Positions 1 through 4,735 of a DNA stretch of 5,606 nucleotides are shown in pieces (position 1 is the stretch's first letter; every line of letters begins with the position of its first letter). This DNA is from Balneolales bacterium (GTDB lineage Bacteria > Bacteroidota > Rhodothermia > Balneolales > Natronogracilivirgulaceae): contig SKIC01000159.1 of assembly GCA_007116685.1 (NCBI GenBank), forward strand, positions 1-5,606, read 5' to 3'. A program made the translations under genes and the position numbers. The notes under the pieces were generated by a model. It did no database searches. It was not told the origin of the DNA and was given only the letters and a program-made list of their open reading frames with translations.

Positions 1-1040
1 AAATTGATATAAAGGATGAAGGTGATGGCGTTCCCATTTCAGATCGGGAAATAATCTTTGAACGCTTCCACCGCATAAAAACGCCTGATAAACCGTATGT
101 TGAAGGGCTCGGCATCGGCCTGGAGTTAAGCAGATCTCTGGCTCGTTTACATGAGGGCGAATTAGTGGTCGTTGAAGGCGAGACGAAAGGGGCATGCTTC
201 AGACTTTCCTTACCGCTTGACTCTGAACTAGCTATAAATCCGGTAAATGGATGGGAAAAACCCGCGAGACATCAAGCTGAAATAAGTACTCCGGATACGC
301 CTGAAACCGTTCCAATAGACAATGTACGTTTATTGCTGGTGGAAGATAATCCGGATATGAGCGCCTATGTGAAAGGTTTGTTGACCGATCTGGGCTCCAT
401 CCATTCCTGTAAAAATGGAGCGGAAGCTTTGGCATGGCTACAGAAGAATGCGGTTGATATTGTGGTCACGGATTTGATGATGCCTGAAATGACCGGCGAA
501 ATACTTATTCAGCGCATGGCATCAGAGCCGAAATTAGCCACGATTCCCATTGTGGTACTATCCGCAAAAGATAATGTGGATGAGCGTCTGAATCTGCTTC
601 GGGTTGGAATTATTGATTATATCACAAAACCGTTCAATCCATCTGAACTAAAACTCAAGATCGAAAACCTGATGCGCTTTTATAAGCGTCGTCAGTCGTT
701 TATGGTTGGACTTTCAGAAGATGAAATACCCGAAGAGACATCTTTATCCGAGAATGTGAAAAACTACATTTTGGAGCATATTGACGACTCCCGTTTGACG
801 TCTTCTTATCTGGCCGATGCCTTTGCGATGAGTGAACGCAATTTCTTTCGAAAAATCGAAAAAGATTCCGGAATGACCCCCGCTGCTTTTATCCGGGAAG
901 TCCGCTTGCAATACGCCGCCAGACTCGTAGAGCGTTCTCCCGATATTCGGTTAAATGAGCTGGCATACAAAATCGGCTACAAATCCGTCAAATCCTTCAA
1001 ACGCAACTATGTGGAACGGTTCGGAGTCTCGCCGAGATGA
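1..1040 (+). CDS. Hybrid two-component regulator, 3' part (HATPase - receiver - AraC HTH)
   Basis: The gene is open at the left edge; the first whole codon is at position 3, and 345 residues are visible before TGA at 1038-1040. Residues 1-75 are the end of a histidine-kinase ATPase domain: G1 box DEGDG (5-9), F box FERF (19-22) and G2 box GLGIGL (35-40). After a linker, a receiver domain spans about 106-226, with acidic pair E114/D115, phospho-acceptor D157 in VTDLMMPEMTG, S187 and K209 (TKPF). An AraC-type double helix-turn-helix follows at about 249-345. This order is that of the hybrid two-component systems of Bacteroidota, membrane sensors that phosphorylate their own DNA-binding output domain; the sensor and phosphoacceptor histidine are outside the window. 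The protein ends at GVSPR, where AraC domains usually run several residues further, so the tail is short. An internal ATG at 165 is not the start, because the frame and the kinase motifs continue upstream. The target genes are not visible. Confidence 0.93.
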   Translation, partial: IDIKDEGDGVPISDREIIFERFHRIKTPDKPYVEGLGIGLELSRSLARLHEGELVVVEGETKGACFRLSLPLDSELAINPVNGWEKPARHQAEISTPDTPETVPIDNVRLLLVEDNPDMSAYVKGLLTDLGSIHSCKNGAEALAWLQKNAVDIVVTDLMMPEMTGEILIQRMASEPKLATIPIVVLSAKDNVDERLNLLRVGIIDYITKPFNPSELKLKIENLMRFYKRRQSFMVGLSEDEIPEETSLSENVKNYILEHIDDSRLTSSYLADAFAMSERNFFRKIEKDSGMTPAAFIREVRLQYAARLVERSPDIRLNELAYKIGYKSVKSFKRNYVERFGVSPR

Positions 1041-1581
1041 GTTTTAATGTTTGCGCCATACAGAAGCCAAAAAAGCCGCGCCCTCCCATGCGCCGCAGAT
1101 CAAACCAAACGTGACCCACAAACCGAAAAAATCGGCAAAATTTTAAAATTCCGTCGCAAATTTCACAAACAAAAGCGCCCAACAATTACCAAACGCCGAA
1201 ATGCCAACGTTCCACAACGCGAAAATTGCGAATAACCCGAATTGCCAAACGAAATTTCACAAAAATTGATCAATAAAACGACATTTTCAAAAATCGCCAC
1301 CAGCCGGAGTCCGCATTCGGGTTAAAAACCATACCAAAACGCGGCAACACCAAGCGCCCCGAAGCAAAAAACCAAAATCCAGCAAAATCCTGCGAAGCCG
1401 CCCGTTAGTAAAAAACGAACCACAAAAGCATCCCGCAAAAACACTAAAAAGCGAATTTTAAAGGGCGCGAAAAAATAGCAATTTCCAAAAAAATCAGGCC
1501 GCAACAACAAACAATCCGAAGCGATTTATAAATATTTCCGGATTTTTTCAGTTTGTGTTTTTTAAAAAATTGGGGAAAGCA
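1041..1581. other. Non-coding, A/C-rich strand-asymmetric spacer
   Basis: About 540 bp between the regulator and the first attC-like site contain no convincing gene. The plus strand is dominated by A and C with few T or G over long stretches, built from recurring short words such as GCAAAA, CCAAAA and CCGAA. The 12-mer AAATTTCACAAA occurs at 1158-1169 and again at 1252-1263. The 62-residue frames that can be opened here (minus 997-1185 and 1322-1510, plus 1047-1235) have skewed compositions caused by the strand bias and no recognisable domain. The tract contains no attC-like palindrome. It is best read as the chromosomal spacer at the distal end of the cassette array. Decay of an old cassette cannot be excluded. 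Confidence 0.6.
1513..1548 (+). terminator. Possible rho-independent terminator
   Basis: AATCC-GAA (1513-1520) can pair with TTTCCGGATT (1535-1544), leaving one bulged base and a loop of about 14 bases. The 3' arm runs straight into a T tract ending near 1548. The stem is short and A/T-rich and lies about 470 bp after the regulator's stop codon, so this is a weak call. It could insulate the array from plus-strand transcription. Confidence 0.28.
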
Positions 1582-1714
1582 ACATAACGGTGCGGCAAAT
1601 AAGCGGCGCAACCTTGGTTGCATTAAAGTGGGGAAAACTTAGAGTTATTGCAAGGGCAGGGGCGGCGAAATTATGCTGTTGCTGGTTGCGTCCGCTTGAA
1701 TTGGTTTGTTATGT
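1582..1714 (-). repeat. attC-like site 1 (distal end of array)
   Basis: The outer boxes are ACATAAC (1582-1588) and GTTATGT (1708-1714). The inner arms AAGCGGCGCAACC (1601-1613) and GGTTGCGTCCGCTT (1684-1697) pair with one unpaired T, and a further G is unpaired just outside. Read on the minus strand it starts ACATAACAAACC and has TTCAAGCGGAC in the L'' position, closely resembling Vibrio-type attC repeats, where L'' carries the extra base. The centre (about 1626-1677) is homologous to that of site 3, including AAAGTG-GGAAAACT and CAAGGGCAGGGGCG. The stop codon of higA lies inside the R'' box. Site length is 133 bp. Confidence 0.85.
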
Positions 1715-2077
1715 AACCGGCGCTGCTTCCTGAATTAAAACATCGGCTGGAATGCCAAGTTTTCGGTACAGGATTTTTATTTGTCGAAGTGAAAGTGATC
1801 GTTTACCAGAGAGAATTTCACTAGCTCTGGATTTCGAACCTAAAAGTCGTGCCAAATCTTTTTGTTCCATTCCAAGCTGATCCATTCTAAACGTAATCGC
1901 TTCAACCGGTTTTGGCGCTTCTATAGGGAAATTCTTTTTCTCATATTCATCGACTAAAATGCCAAGAATTTCCAACTCATCACCCTCTTTTGTACCCGGT
2001 TTGGCATCAAAGATTTCTTCGATCCGCTCTAAGGCATTTTTATAATCTTGTTCGGTATGTATTGGATGAATCTGCAT
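1709..2077 (-). CDS. higA: HigA-type antitoxin, XRE-like HTH
   Basis: 122 residues starting MQIHPIHTEQDY, the usual opening of HigA (COG5499-type) antitoxins, with an acidic N-terminal helical part at about 8-55 (ALERIEEIF, GDELEILGILVDEYE). The HTH is at about 60-115: MDQLGMEQKDLARLLGS followed by SRASEILSGKRSLSLRQI. The family neutralises HigB by binding it, and represses its own operon. I place the start at ATG 2075-2077, 14 bases after the toxin stop. A TTG at 2093-2095 overlapping the toxin's TGA would add six residues that do not fit the family N-terminus. No clear Shine-Dalgarno sequence is seen, so expression may depend on coupling to toxin translation. The stop codon TAA (1711-1709) is inside the R'' box of attC site 1, so the coding region runs into the recombination site with no spacer. 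Confidence 0.92.
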   Translation of the reverse strand: MQIHPIHTEQDYKNALERIEEIFDAKPGTKEGDELEILGILVDEYEKKNFPIEAPKPVEAITFRMDQLGMEQKDLARLLGSKSRASEILSGKRSLSLRQIKILYRKLGIPADVLIQEAAPVT

Positions 2078-2091
2078 AATTAAGTTCCGCT

Positions 2092-2385
2092 TCAAATTGT
2101 CGTTGCATCTATTTTGTCATACTCGGCATGTGTTCCTACAAAACGGATGAACACCTGCCCGTGGTCATAATTAATTTTGACTATTAAGCGATAGGTATTA
2201 CCCTTAATGTTGAAAACCACTCGATTATCAGGAAGAATGCTTGCATGCGGATATTTTTTCTTTATGTCAGAGGGTGATTCCCATTGAGAATTTTCCGCTT
2301 CAGAAAACCATGCTTTTAAAGCATCCTCAGAATCTGAGTGGTTATTCCAAAATTCACGTAATGTTCTTCGTGCAATAACTCGCAT
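2092..2385 (-). CDS. higB: HigB-type mRNA interferase toxin
   Basis: 97 residues of the HigB toxin family (RelE superfamily fold, E. coli HigB/YgjN type), close to the usual length. The N-terminus MRVIARRTLREFW leads to SPSDIKKKYPHASIL (37-51), then the conserved core DNRVVFNIKGNTYRLIVKI (53-71) and VFIRFVGTHAEYDKID (78-93). Members cleave mRNA in association with translating ribosomes, which slows growth when the antitoxin is lost; here that is inferred from family membership. It is the first gene of a minus-strand pair, with the HigA antitoxin 14 bases downstream. The start at 2385 fits the family and lies 5 bases after a possible -10 element, which would make the transcript almost leaderless. 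Confidence 0.92.
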   Translation of the reverse strand: MRVIARRTLREFWNNHSDSEDALKAWFSEAENSQWESPSDIKKKYPHASILPDNRVVFNIKGNTYRLIVKINYDHGQVFIRFVGTHAEYDKIDATTI

Positions 2386-2419
2386 AAGTGAATATAAAAA
2401 GTTCCACTATTGGGAACAA
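2386..2419 (-). promoter_or_regulatory. Candidate higBA promoter with operator palindrome
   Basis: On the minus strand TTGTTC (2419-2414) is followed after 17 bases by TATATT (2396-2391), then CACTT and the higB ATG. The inverted repeat GTTCC-7-GGAAC (2401-2417) fills the spacer and touches the -35 element, where a HigA dimer would block RNA polymerase. The motif match is visible; promoter and operator function are inferred. Confidence 0.5.
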
Positions 2420-2433
2420 GAAAAAGGTAGGTT

Positions 2434-2543
2434 ACATAACGGCTTGGCGTTTGTGCTGCTGGGCGACCAAGCCCGAATTTAAGCAACCAAAGCTTACCCG
2501 TCAGCACGATTCGGAGAACCGCGAAGCGCTACGCTTGTTATAT
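2434..2543 (-). repeat. attC-like site 2, expanded
   Basis: The outer boxes are ACATAAC (2434-2440) and GTTATAT (2537-2543). The inner arms GTGCTGCTGGG (2453-2463) and CCCGTCAGCAC (2497-2507) pair around one unpaired T. The centre CGACCAAG...GAATTTAAGCAAC is shared with site 5 and unrelated to sites 1, 3 and 4, so this is a second attC subfamily. Compared with site 5 it has 22 bases (2509-2530) where site 5 has two, between the inner arm and the outer box; the added bases help form the small hairpin AAGCG-CTA-CGCTT. Length is 110 bp against 90 bp for site 5. Confidence 0.85.
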
Positions 2544-2573
2544 AACAAAACCTGCCTCGAAAGGTGATTCTAA

Positions 2574-2604
2574 TTGTTCGAATAATTCGAATATTTCGTA
2601 TATT
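2574..2604 (+). promoter_or_regulatory. Candidate promoter with three 9-bp repeats
   Basis: TTGTTC (2574-2579) and TATATT (2599-2604) are separated by 19 bases. Three tandem 9-mers cover this stretch: TTCGAATAA (2577-2585), TTCGAATAT (2586-2594) and TTCGTATAT (2595-2603). Regular 9-bp repeats over a promoter suit cooperative binding by the excisionase-type HTH protein encoded directly downstream. The repeats are visible; autoregulation is inferred. Confidence 0.45.
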
Positions 2605-2632
2605 ATTCTATTCATTTCAAATTACAACAATT

Positions 2633-3070
2633 ATGGCAAATCCGACGATTACTGACCAAGACCTTGCTAAACGCTCATTAAAGAGTATTCGCAAGATATC
2701 GAAACTTCATAAAAACAATAAATCATCGATTGAACTTGCTGTTAAGGAGGATGGAACTACCTTTCAACTTCCAGTTTCGGCTTTAGACAGCATTGAAACT
2801 ATTCTAAAAAACCTGTCTGAGGGAAAAAACTCCGAAATCGTCAGTGAAAACAAGTATTTGACCACTCAACAAGCGGCCGATTATCTTGATGTGTCACGCC
2901 CTTTTATCGTTCGGTTAATGGAAGCCGGCAAACTGCCTTATAAAAAAGTTGGCCGTCATCGCAGAGTACTGTTCTCCGAGCTGAAAAATTATGAAGAGAA
3001 ACAGCAACAAGTTGCACTGGGGAAACTGAAGAAACTTACCGAAGAGTCCCAACTTCTGAACTTGTACTAA
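2633..3070 (+). CDS. Excisionase-family (HTH_17) antitoxin of a PIN toxin
   Basis: 145 residues starting MANPTITDQDLAK. The N-terminal half has a short strand-rich segment ending in a helix (SSIELAVKEDGTTFQLPVSA, 31-50, then LDSIETILKNLSEG), probably the toxin-binding part. A winged-helix DNA-binding domain of the excisionase/MerR-like type lies at about 75-120: LTTQQAADYLDVSRPFIVRLMEAGKL, then KVGRHRRVLFSEL. A basic, glutamine-rich tail follows. Proteins with this layout are usually paired with PIN-domain toxins in bacterial chromosomes; the excisionase label of the domain does not imply phage excision here. ATG 2633 is preferred over an in-frame GTG at 2564, which lies upstream of the candidate promoter and would add 23 residues (ILIVRIIRIFRILF...) that do not fit the family. 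The toxin gene starts 6 bases after the stop. Confidence 0.87.
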   Translation: MANPTITDQDLAKRSLKSIRKISKLHKNNKSSIELAVKEDGTTFQLPVSALDSIETILKNLSEGKNSEIVSENKYLTTQQAADYLDVSRPFIVRLMEAGKLPYKKVGRHRRVLFSELKNYEEKQQQVALGKLKKLTEESQLLNLY

Positions 3071-3076
3071 ATCTCC

Positions 3077-3643
3077 ATGAACAAGATTGTTGTTCTGGAC
3101 GCCTGTGTTTTGTACGCAGCGCACCTTCGAGATTTTCTTCTTTATTTAGCACAGCAAAAACTCTTCAAACCTAGGTGGAGTGATCAGATTAACTACGAGT
3201 GGATTCGAAATGTACTCAAAAACCGTCCCGATCTAACCGCTAAAAGTTTTGACAGAGTGCGTTTTATGATGAATGACGCATTTCCACGGGCTAATGTCAA
3301 AGGCTACGAACATTTGTACAAAGGATTAAACTTGCCTGTTGTTGACGATGTACATGTTTTGGCCGCAGCGATTAAAAGTGATGCCAATTTCATCGTAACC
3401 TTTAACATCAAGGATTTTCCCTCCAATGAGTTAACTAAACATGGAATAGAGGCGGTACATCCCGATGATTTTCTGATAACTCTAATTGAGAAGTCTCCTA
3501 TTAAAGCCACTCAAGCTTTTATAAACCAAGTGGAGCATCTAAAAAATCCGCCCGTTACAGCTGCCGAAATACTTGAAAAATTTCGGAAAACAAATCTAAA
3601 GAACACCGCTAACCGTCTCGAAAATTTACTTTTGCAGGTTTAG
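3077..3643 (+). CDS. PIN-domain ribonuclease toxin (VapC-like)
   Basis: 188 residues. The PIN core occupies about 1-135: strand 1 with D8 (VVLDACVLY), E41 (INYEWIRNVL), D90/D91 in VVDDVHVLAAAIKSDANFIVTFN, and N110/D113 before FPSNEL. These give the acidic metal-binding cluster expected of an active PIN nuclease. A C-terminal helical extension of about 50 residues (ITLIEKSPIKATQAFINQVEHL...) makes it longer than classical VapC and matches the PIN_3-type group. Family members cleave RNA, often tRNA or rRNA; the substrate here is unknown. It is the second gene of a plus-strand pair, 6 bases after the antitoxin, with no Shine-Dalgarno sequence, so translation is probably coupled. The TAG stop is 7 bases before the outer box of attC site 3. 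Confidence 0.9.
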   Translation: MNKIVVLDACVLYAAHLRDFLLYLAQQKLFKPRWSDQINYEWIRNVLKNRPDLTAKSFDRVRFMMNDAFPRANVKGYEHLYKGLNLPVVDDVHVLAAAIKSDANFIVTFNIKDFPSNELTKHGIEAVHPDDFLITLIEKSPIKATQAFINQVEHLKNPPVTAAEILEKFRKTNLKNTANRLENLLLQV

Positions 3644-3650
3644 TTTTGTT

Positions 3651-3783
3651 ATATAACGGTTTGCCATTTAACCGGCTTGGCCATTGAAGCAAATAAAGTG
3701 AGGAAAACTAACAACTAAAACAAGGGCAGGGGCGTGAAATTATGCGTTACGTGGCCAAGACCGCGTTGAAATGGTTGTTAGCC
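3651..3783 (-). repeat. attC-like site 3
   Basis: The outer boxes are ATATAAC (3651-3657) and GTTAGCC (3777-3783). The inner arm CATTTAACCGGCTTGGCC (3665-3682) pairs with 3753-3773, which carries three unpaired bases (A, G and G on the plus strand). On the minus strand the site begins GGCTAACAACCATTTCAAC, the GCCTAACAA...TTCAA pattern of classical attC sites. The 70-base centre shares AAAGTGAGGAAAACT, CAAGGGCAGGGGCG and GAAATTATGC with site 1, with small differences. Length is 133 bp. Confidence 0.88.
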
Positions 3784-3802
3784 ATACGCTAGATCAAATT
3801 TT

Positions 3803-3849
3803 TTGAATACGATTCAATATTGCGTAAATTGTTTAGTGGGAAATCCCAC
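3803..3849 (+). promoter_or_regulatory. Two palindromes upstream of the cassette C operon
   Basis: TTGAAT-ACG-ATTCAA (3803-3817) and GTGGGA-AA-TCCCAC (3836-3849) are both perfect inverted repeats, 18 bases apart, in the 100 bp before the antitoxin start. TTGTTT (3829-3834) adjoins the second and could be a -35 element, but no convincing -10 element is at the right distance. They are good candidate operators for the antitoxin or the toxin-antitoxin complex. Which one is used cannot be told. Confidence 0.45.
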
Positions 3850-3885
3850 ATTGCACTTTTTACTCATAAAACAGGAGTTTGAAAA

Positions 3886-4143
3886 ATGGCACAAGCAATT
3901 ATGGAATATGATGCCAAATTGGATTCAAAAAAACGAATTACTATTCGGGGTGCTCAGACACAATTCTATCATGTTACTGAAAAGAAAGATGGTACTATTG
4001 AACTTAGTCCCAGAGAGTTGGTACATCCCGATGAGATTTCTGAACGAACATTAAAAATGGTTGACAAGGCTGTCAGAAATTTCAAAACCGGAAAAGCATC
4101 AAAACCAGTAGATATGGATGAATTAAAAAAACTTCTGGATTAA
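3886..4143 (+). CDS. Small putative antitoxin, family unassigned
   Basis: 85 residues, beginning MAQAIMEYDAKLDSKKRITIRGAQ. The segment DAKLDSKKRITIRG (9-22) resembles the opening strand of AbrB/SpoVT-like swapped-hairpin antitoxins (compare KLDSKGRIT), followed by short strands FYHVTEKKDGTIELSPREL (27-45). The C-terminal half (about 51-85: ISERTLKMVDKAVRNFKTGK, then DMDELKKLLD) is predicted helical and charged, as in toxin-wrapping antitoxin tails. I cannot assign a named family; the antitoxin role rests on size, domain-like split and its place 6 bases before a RelE-like toxin gene. The start is well supported: AGGAG at 3873-3877 lies 8 bases before ATG, the clearest ribosome-binding site in the window. 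The strong site would favour antitoxin over toxin synthesis. Confidence 0.78.
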   Translation: MAQAIMEYDAKLDSKKRITIRGAQTQFYHVTEKKDGTIELSPRELVHPDEISERTLKMVDKAVRNFKTGKASKPVDMDELKKLLD

Positions 4144-4149
4144 TACTAT

Positions 4150-4518
4150 ATGTACAAAGTTCGTATGGGTGTTCCGGAAATGCAGGAATTATGGGATGAT
4201 CTTATAAAACGCAAAAAATCAGACGAGTTGAGTGCTGATGAAAATGATTTGTTCACCAGATTCGGAAGGGCGATCCAAATATTGAGTTCCAACCCTAGGC
4301 ACCCCGGATTCAAAACACATGAAATTGATGAATTAAGCAAAAAATATGGATTGAAAATTTGGCAGTCATATTTGGATCAGGGAAAAACTGCGAGACGATT
4401 TTATTGGACGTACGGACCCGAGAGAAGAGAAATAACCATTTTAGGAATAGAGCCACATCCAGAAGACAAAAAGCGTGGTGCCTACAAAAGAATCAAACTT
4501 TCTGACTTGCCCAAATAA
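4150..4518 (+). CDS. RelE/ParE-superfamily toxin
   Basis: 122 residues. The N-terminal helical part (VPEMQELWDDLIKRKKSDELSADENDLFTRFGRAIQIL, about 8-45) is followed by the small beta-sheet core: HPGFKTHEID (51-60), LKIWQSYLDQ (68-77), ARRFYWTYGPERREITILGIEPHPED (81-106) and a C-terminal AYKRIKLSDLP. A basic/aromatic strand (RRFYW) followed by an ITILGIEPHPED strand is typical of RelE/ParE-type toxins. Members either cleave ribosome-bound mRNA or inhibit gyrase; which applies cannot be decided here. It follows the putative antitoxin by 6 bases and ends 22 bases before the outer box of attC site 4. No Shine-Dalgarno sequence is seen, in contrast to the upstream gene. Confidence 0.85.
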   Translation: MYKVRMGVPEMQELWDDLIKRKKSDELSADENDLFTRFGRAIQILSSNPRHPGFKTHEIDELSKKYGLKIWQSYLDQGKTARRFYWTYGPERREITILGIEPHPEDKKRGAYKRIKLSDLPK

Positions 4519-4540
4519 TATGAGAAAACTAAAAAAGTAT

Positions 4541-4670
4541 GGCTAACGACCCAGCGTTTAATGGGCTTGGCCTTTGATCAAATAATGTGAGGAATTTATG
4601 GATAGGGTGCAAGCATTGGACGCAAAATCATGCTATACGTGGCCAAGTCCCATTGAAACGCATGTTAGTA
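4541..4670 (-). repeat. attC-like site 4
   Basis: The outer boxes are GGCTAAC (4541-4547) and GTTAGTA (4664-4670). The inner arm GCGTTTAATGGGCTTGGCC (4554-4572) pairs with 4641-4661 throughout except for two unpaired bases, T4648 and G4655. On the minus strand these appear as TTTCAATGGGACTTGG against TTTAATGGGCTTGG, the same C and A positions as in Vibrio cholerae repeats. The arms are nearly the same as in site 3 (CTTGGCC and GGCCAAG), but the centre has diverged (AATGTGAGGAATTTATGG). Length is 130 bp. Confidence 0.9.
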
Positions 4671-4700
4671 GCCCAGCGAGTACAGAAAATAAAATAGGTG

Positions 4701-4729
4701 TTGTTTCGCAATATCAAATGTGACATATT
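4701..4729 (+). promoter_or_regulatory. Candidate promoter of the cassette D operon
   Basis: TTGTTT (4701-4706) is followed after 17 bases by CATATT (4724-4729) and then six bases to ATG 4736. The layout is nearly the same as that in front of higB in cassette A, again implying a transcript that begins at or next to the toxin start codon. No clear palindromic operator is seen. The call rests on motif spacing only. Confidence 0.35.
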
Positions 4730-4735
4730 TTATTT

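Larger units (their letters stand above)
1588..2439 (-). mobile_element. Integron-type gene cassette A (HigBA module)
   Basis: The limits are the inferred minus-strand G^TT cut points in the R' boxes of attC sites 1 and 2, giving 852 bp. Its 5' end (GTTATGTAACC on the minus strand, from 2440) is complementary over 11 bp to the bases flanking its own R'' box (GTTATGTAACC on the plus strand, 1708-1718). It holds one toxin-antitoxin pair in the same direction as the inferred array, ending directly in its attC. If the attC orientation were opposite, the limits would move to the right-hand boxes at 1708 and 2537. Confidence 0.72.
2440..3656 (-). mobile_element. Integron-type gene cassette B (HTH/PIN module, inverted)
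   Basis: This is a 1217 bp unit between the inferred cut points in sites 2 and 3. The sequence GTTATATAACAAAAC next to site 2's right box (2537-2551) is complementary over 15 bp to the bases ending at site 3's left box (3643-3657), the longest end match of the four units. The two genes run on the plus strand, against the inferred attC direction. The core GTTATATAAC is itself palindromic, so the box reads as GTTATAT on both strands. Confidence 0.7.
3657..4546 (-). mobile_element. Integron-type gene cassette C (small antitoxin/RelE module, inverted)
   Basis: This is an 890 bp unit between the inferred cut points in sites 3 and 4. GTTAGCCATAC (3777-3787) is the exact reverse complement of GTATGGCTAAC (4537-4547), an 11 bp match that extends four bases past the 7-bp box. 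The two plus-strand genes run against the inferred attC direction. About 100 bp of regulatory-looking sequence separates site 3 from the first gene. Confidence 0.72.

Noticed and set aside
997..1510. Open frames of about 62 codons in the spacer (minus 997-1185, plus 1047-1235, minus 1322-1510)
   Set aside because: Their compositions (Phe/Gly/Val-rich on minus, Lys/Arg/Asn-rich on plus) follow from the A/C strand bias; no domain, no ribosome-binding site, and the first overlaps the regulator's end.
2078..2095. TTG start of higA overlapping the higB stop
   Set aside because: HigA proteins begin close to the MQIHPIHTEQDY sequence; the ATG at 2077 fits and the six extra residues do not.
2564..2632. 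GTG start giving the HTH antitoxin 23 extra residues
   Set aside because: The extra stretch is encoded by the promoter/repeat region and reads as an unrelated hydrophobic-basic string; MANPTITDQD from ATG 2633 is the natural start.
2633..3070. Phage or transposon excisionase
   Set aside because: The DNA-binding domain is of the excisionase type, but the gene is paired 6 bases upstream of a PIN toxin, and no phage or transposon gene is near.
3803..4054. 83-codon plus-strand frame overlapping the cassette C antitoxin
   Set aside because: It is a shifted-frame shadow; the overlapping 3886-4143 gene has an AGGAG site and continues into the toxin operon.
4598..4723. A 41-codon plus-strand frame starting ATGGATAGG inside site 4
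   Set aside because: It lies mostly within the palindrome and runs into the cassette D promoter region; no sign of a real protein.
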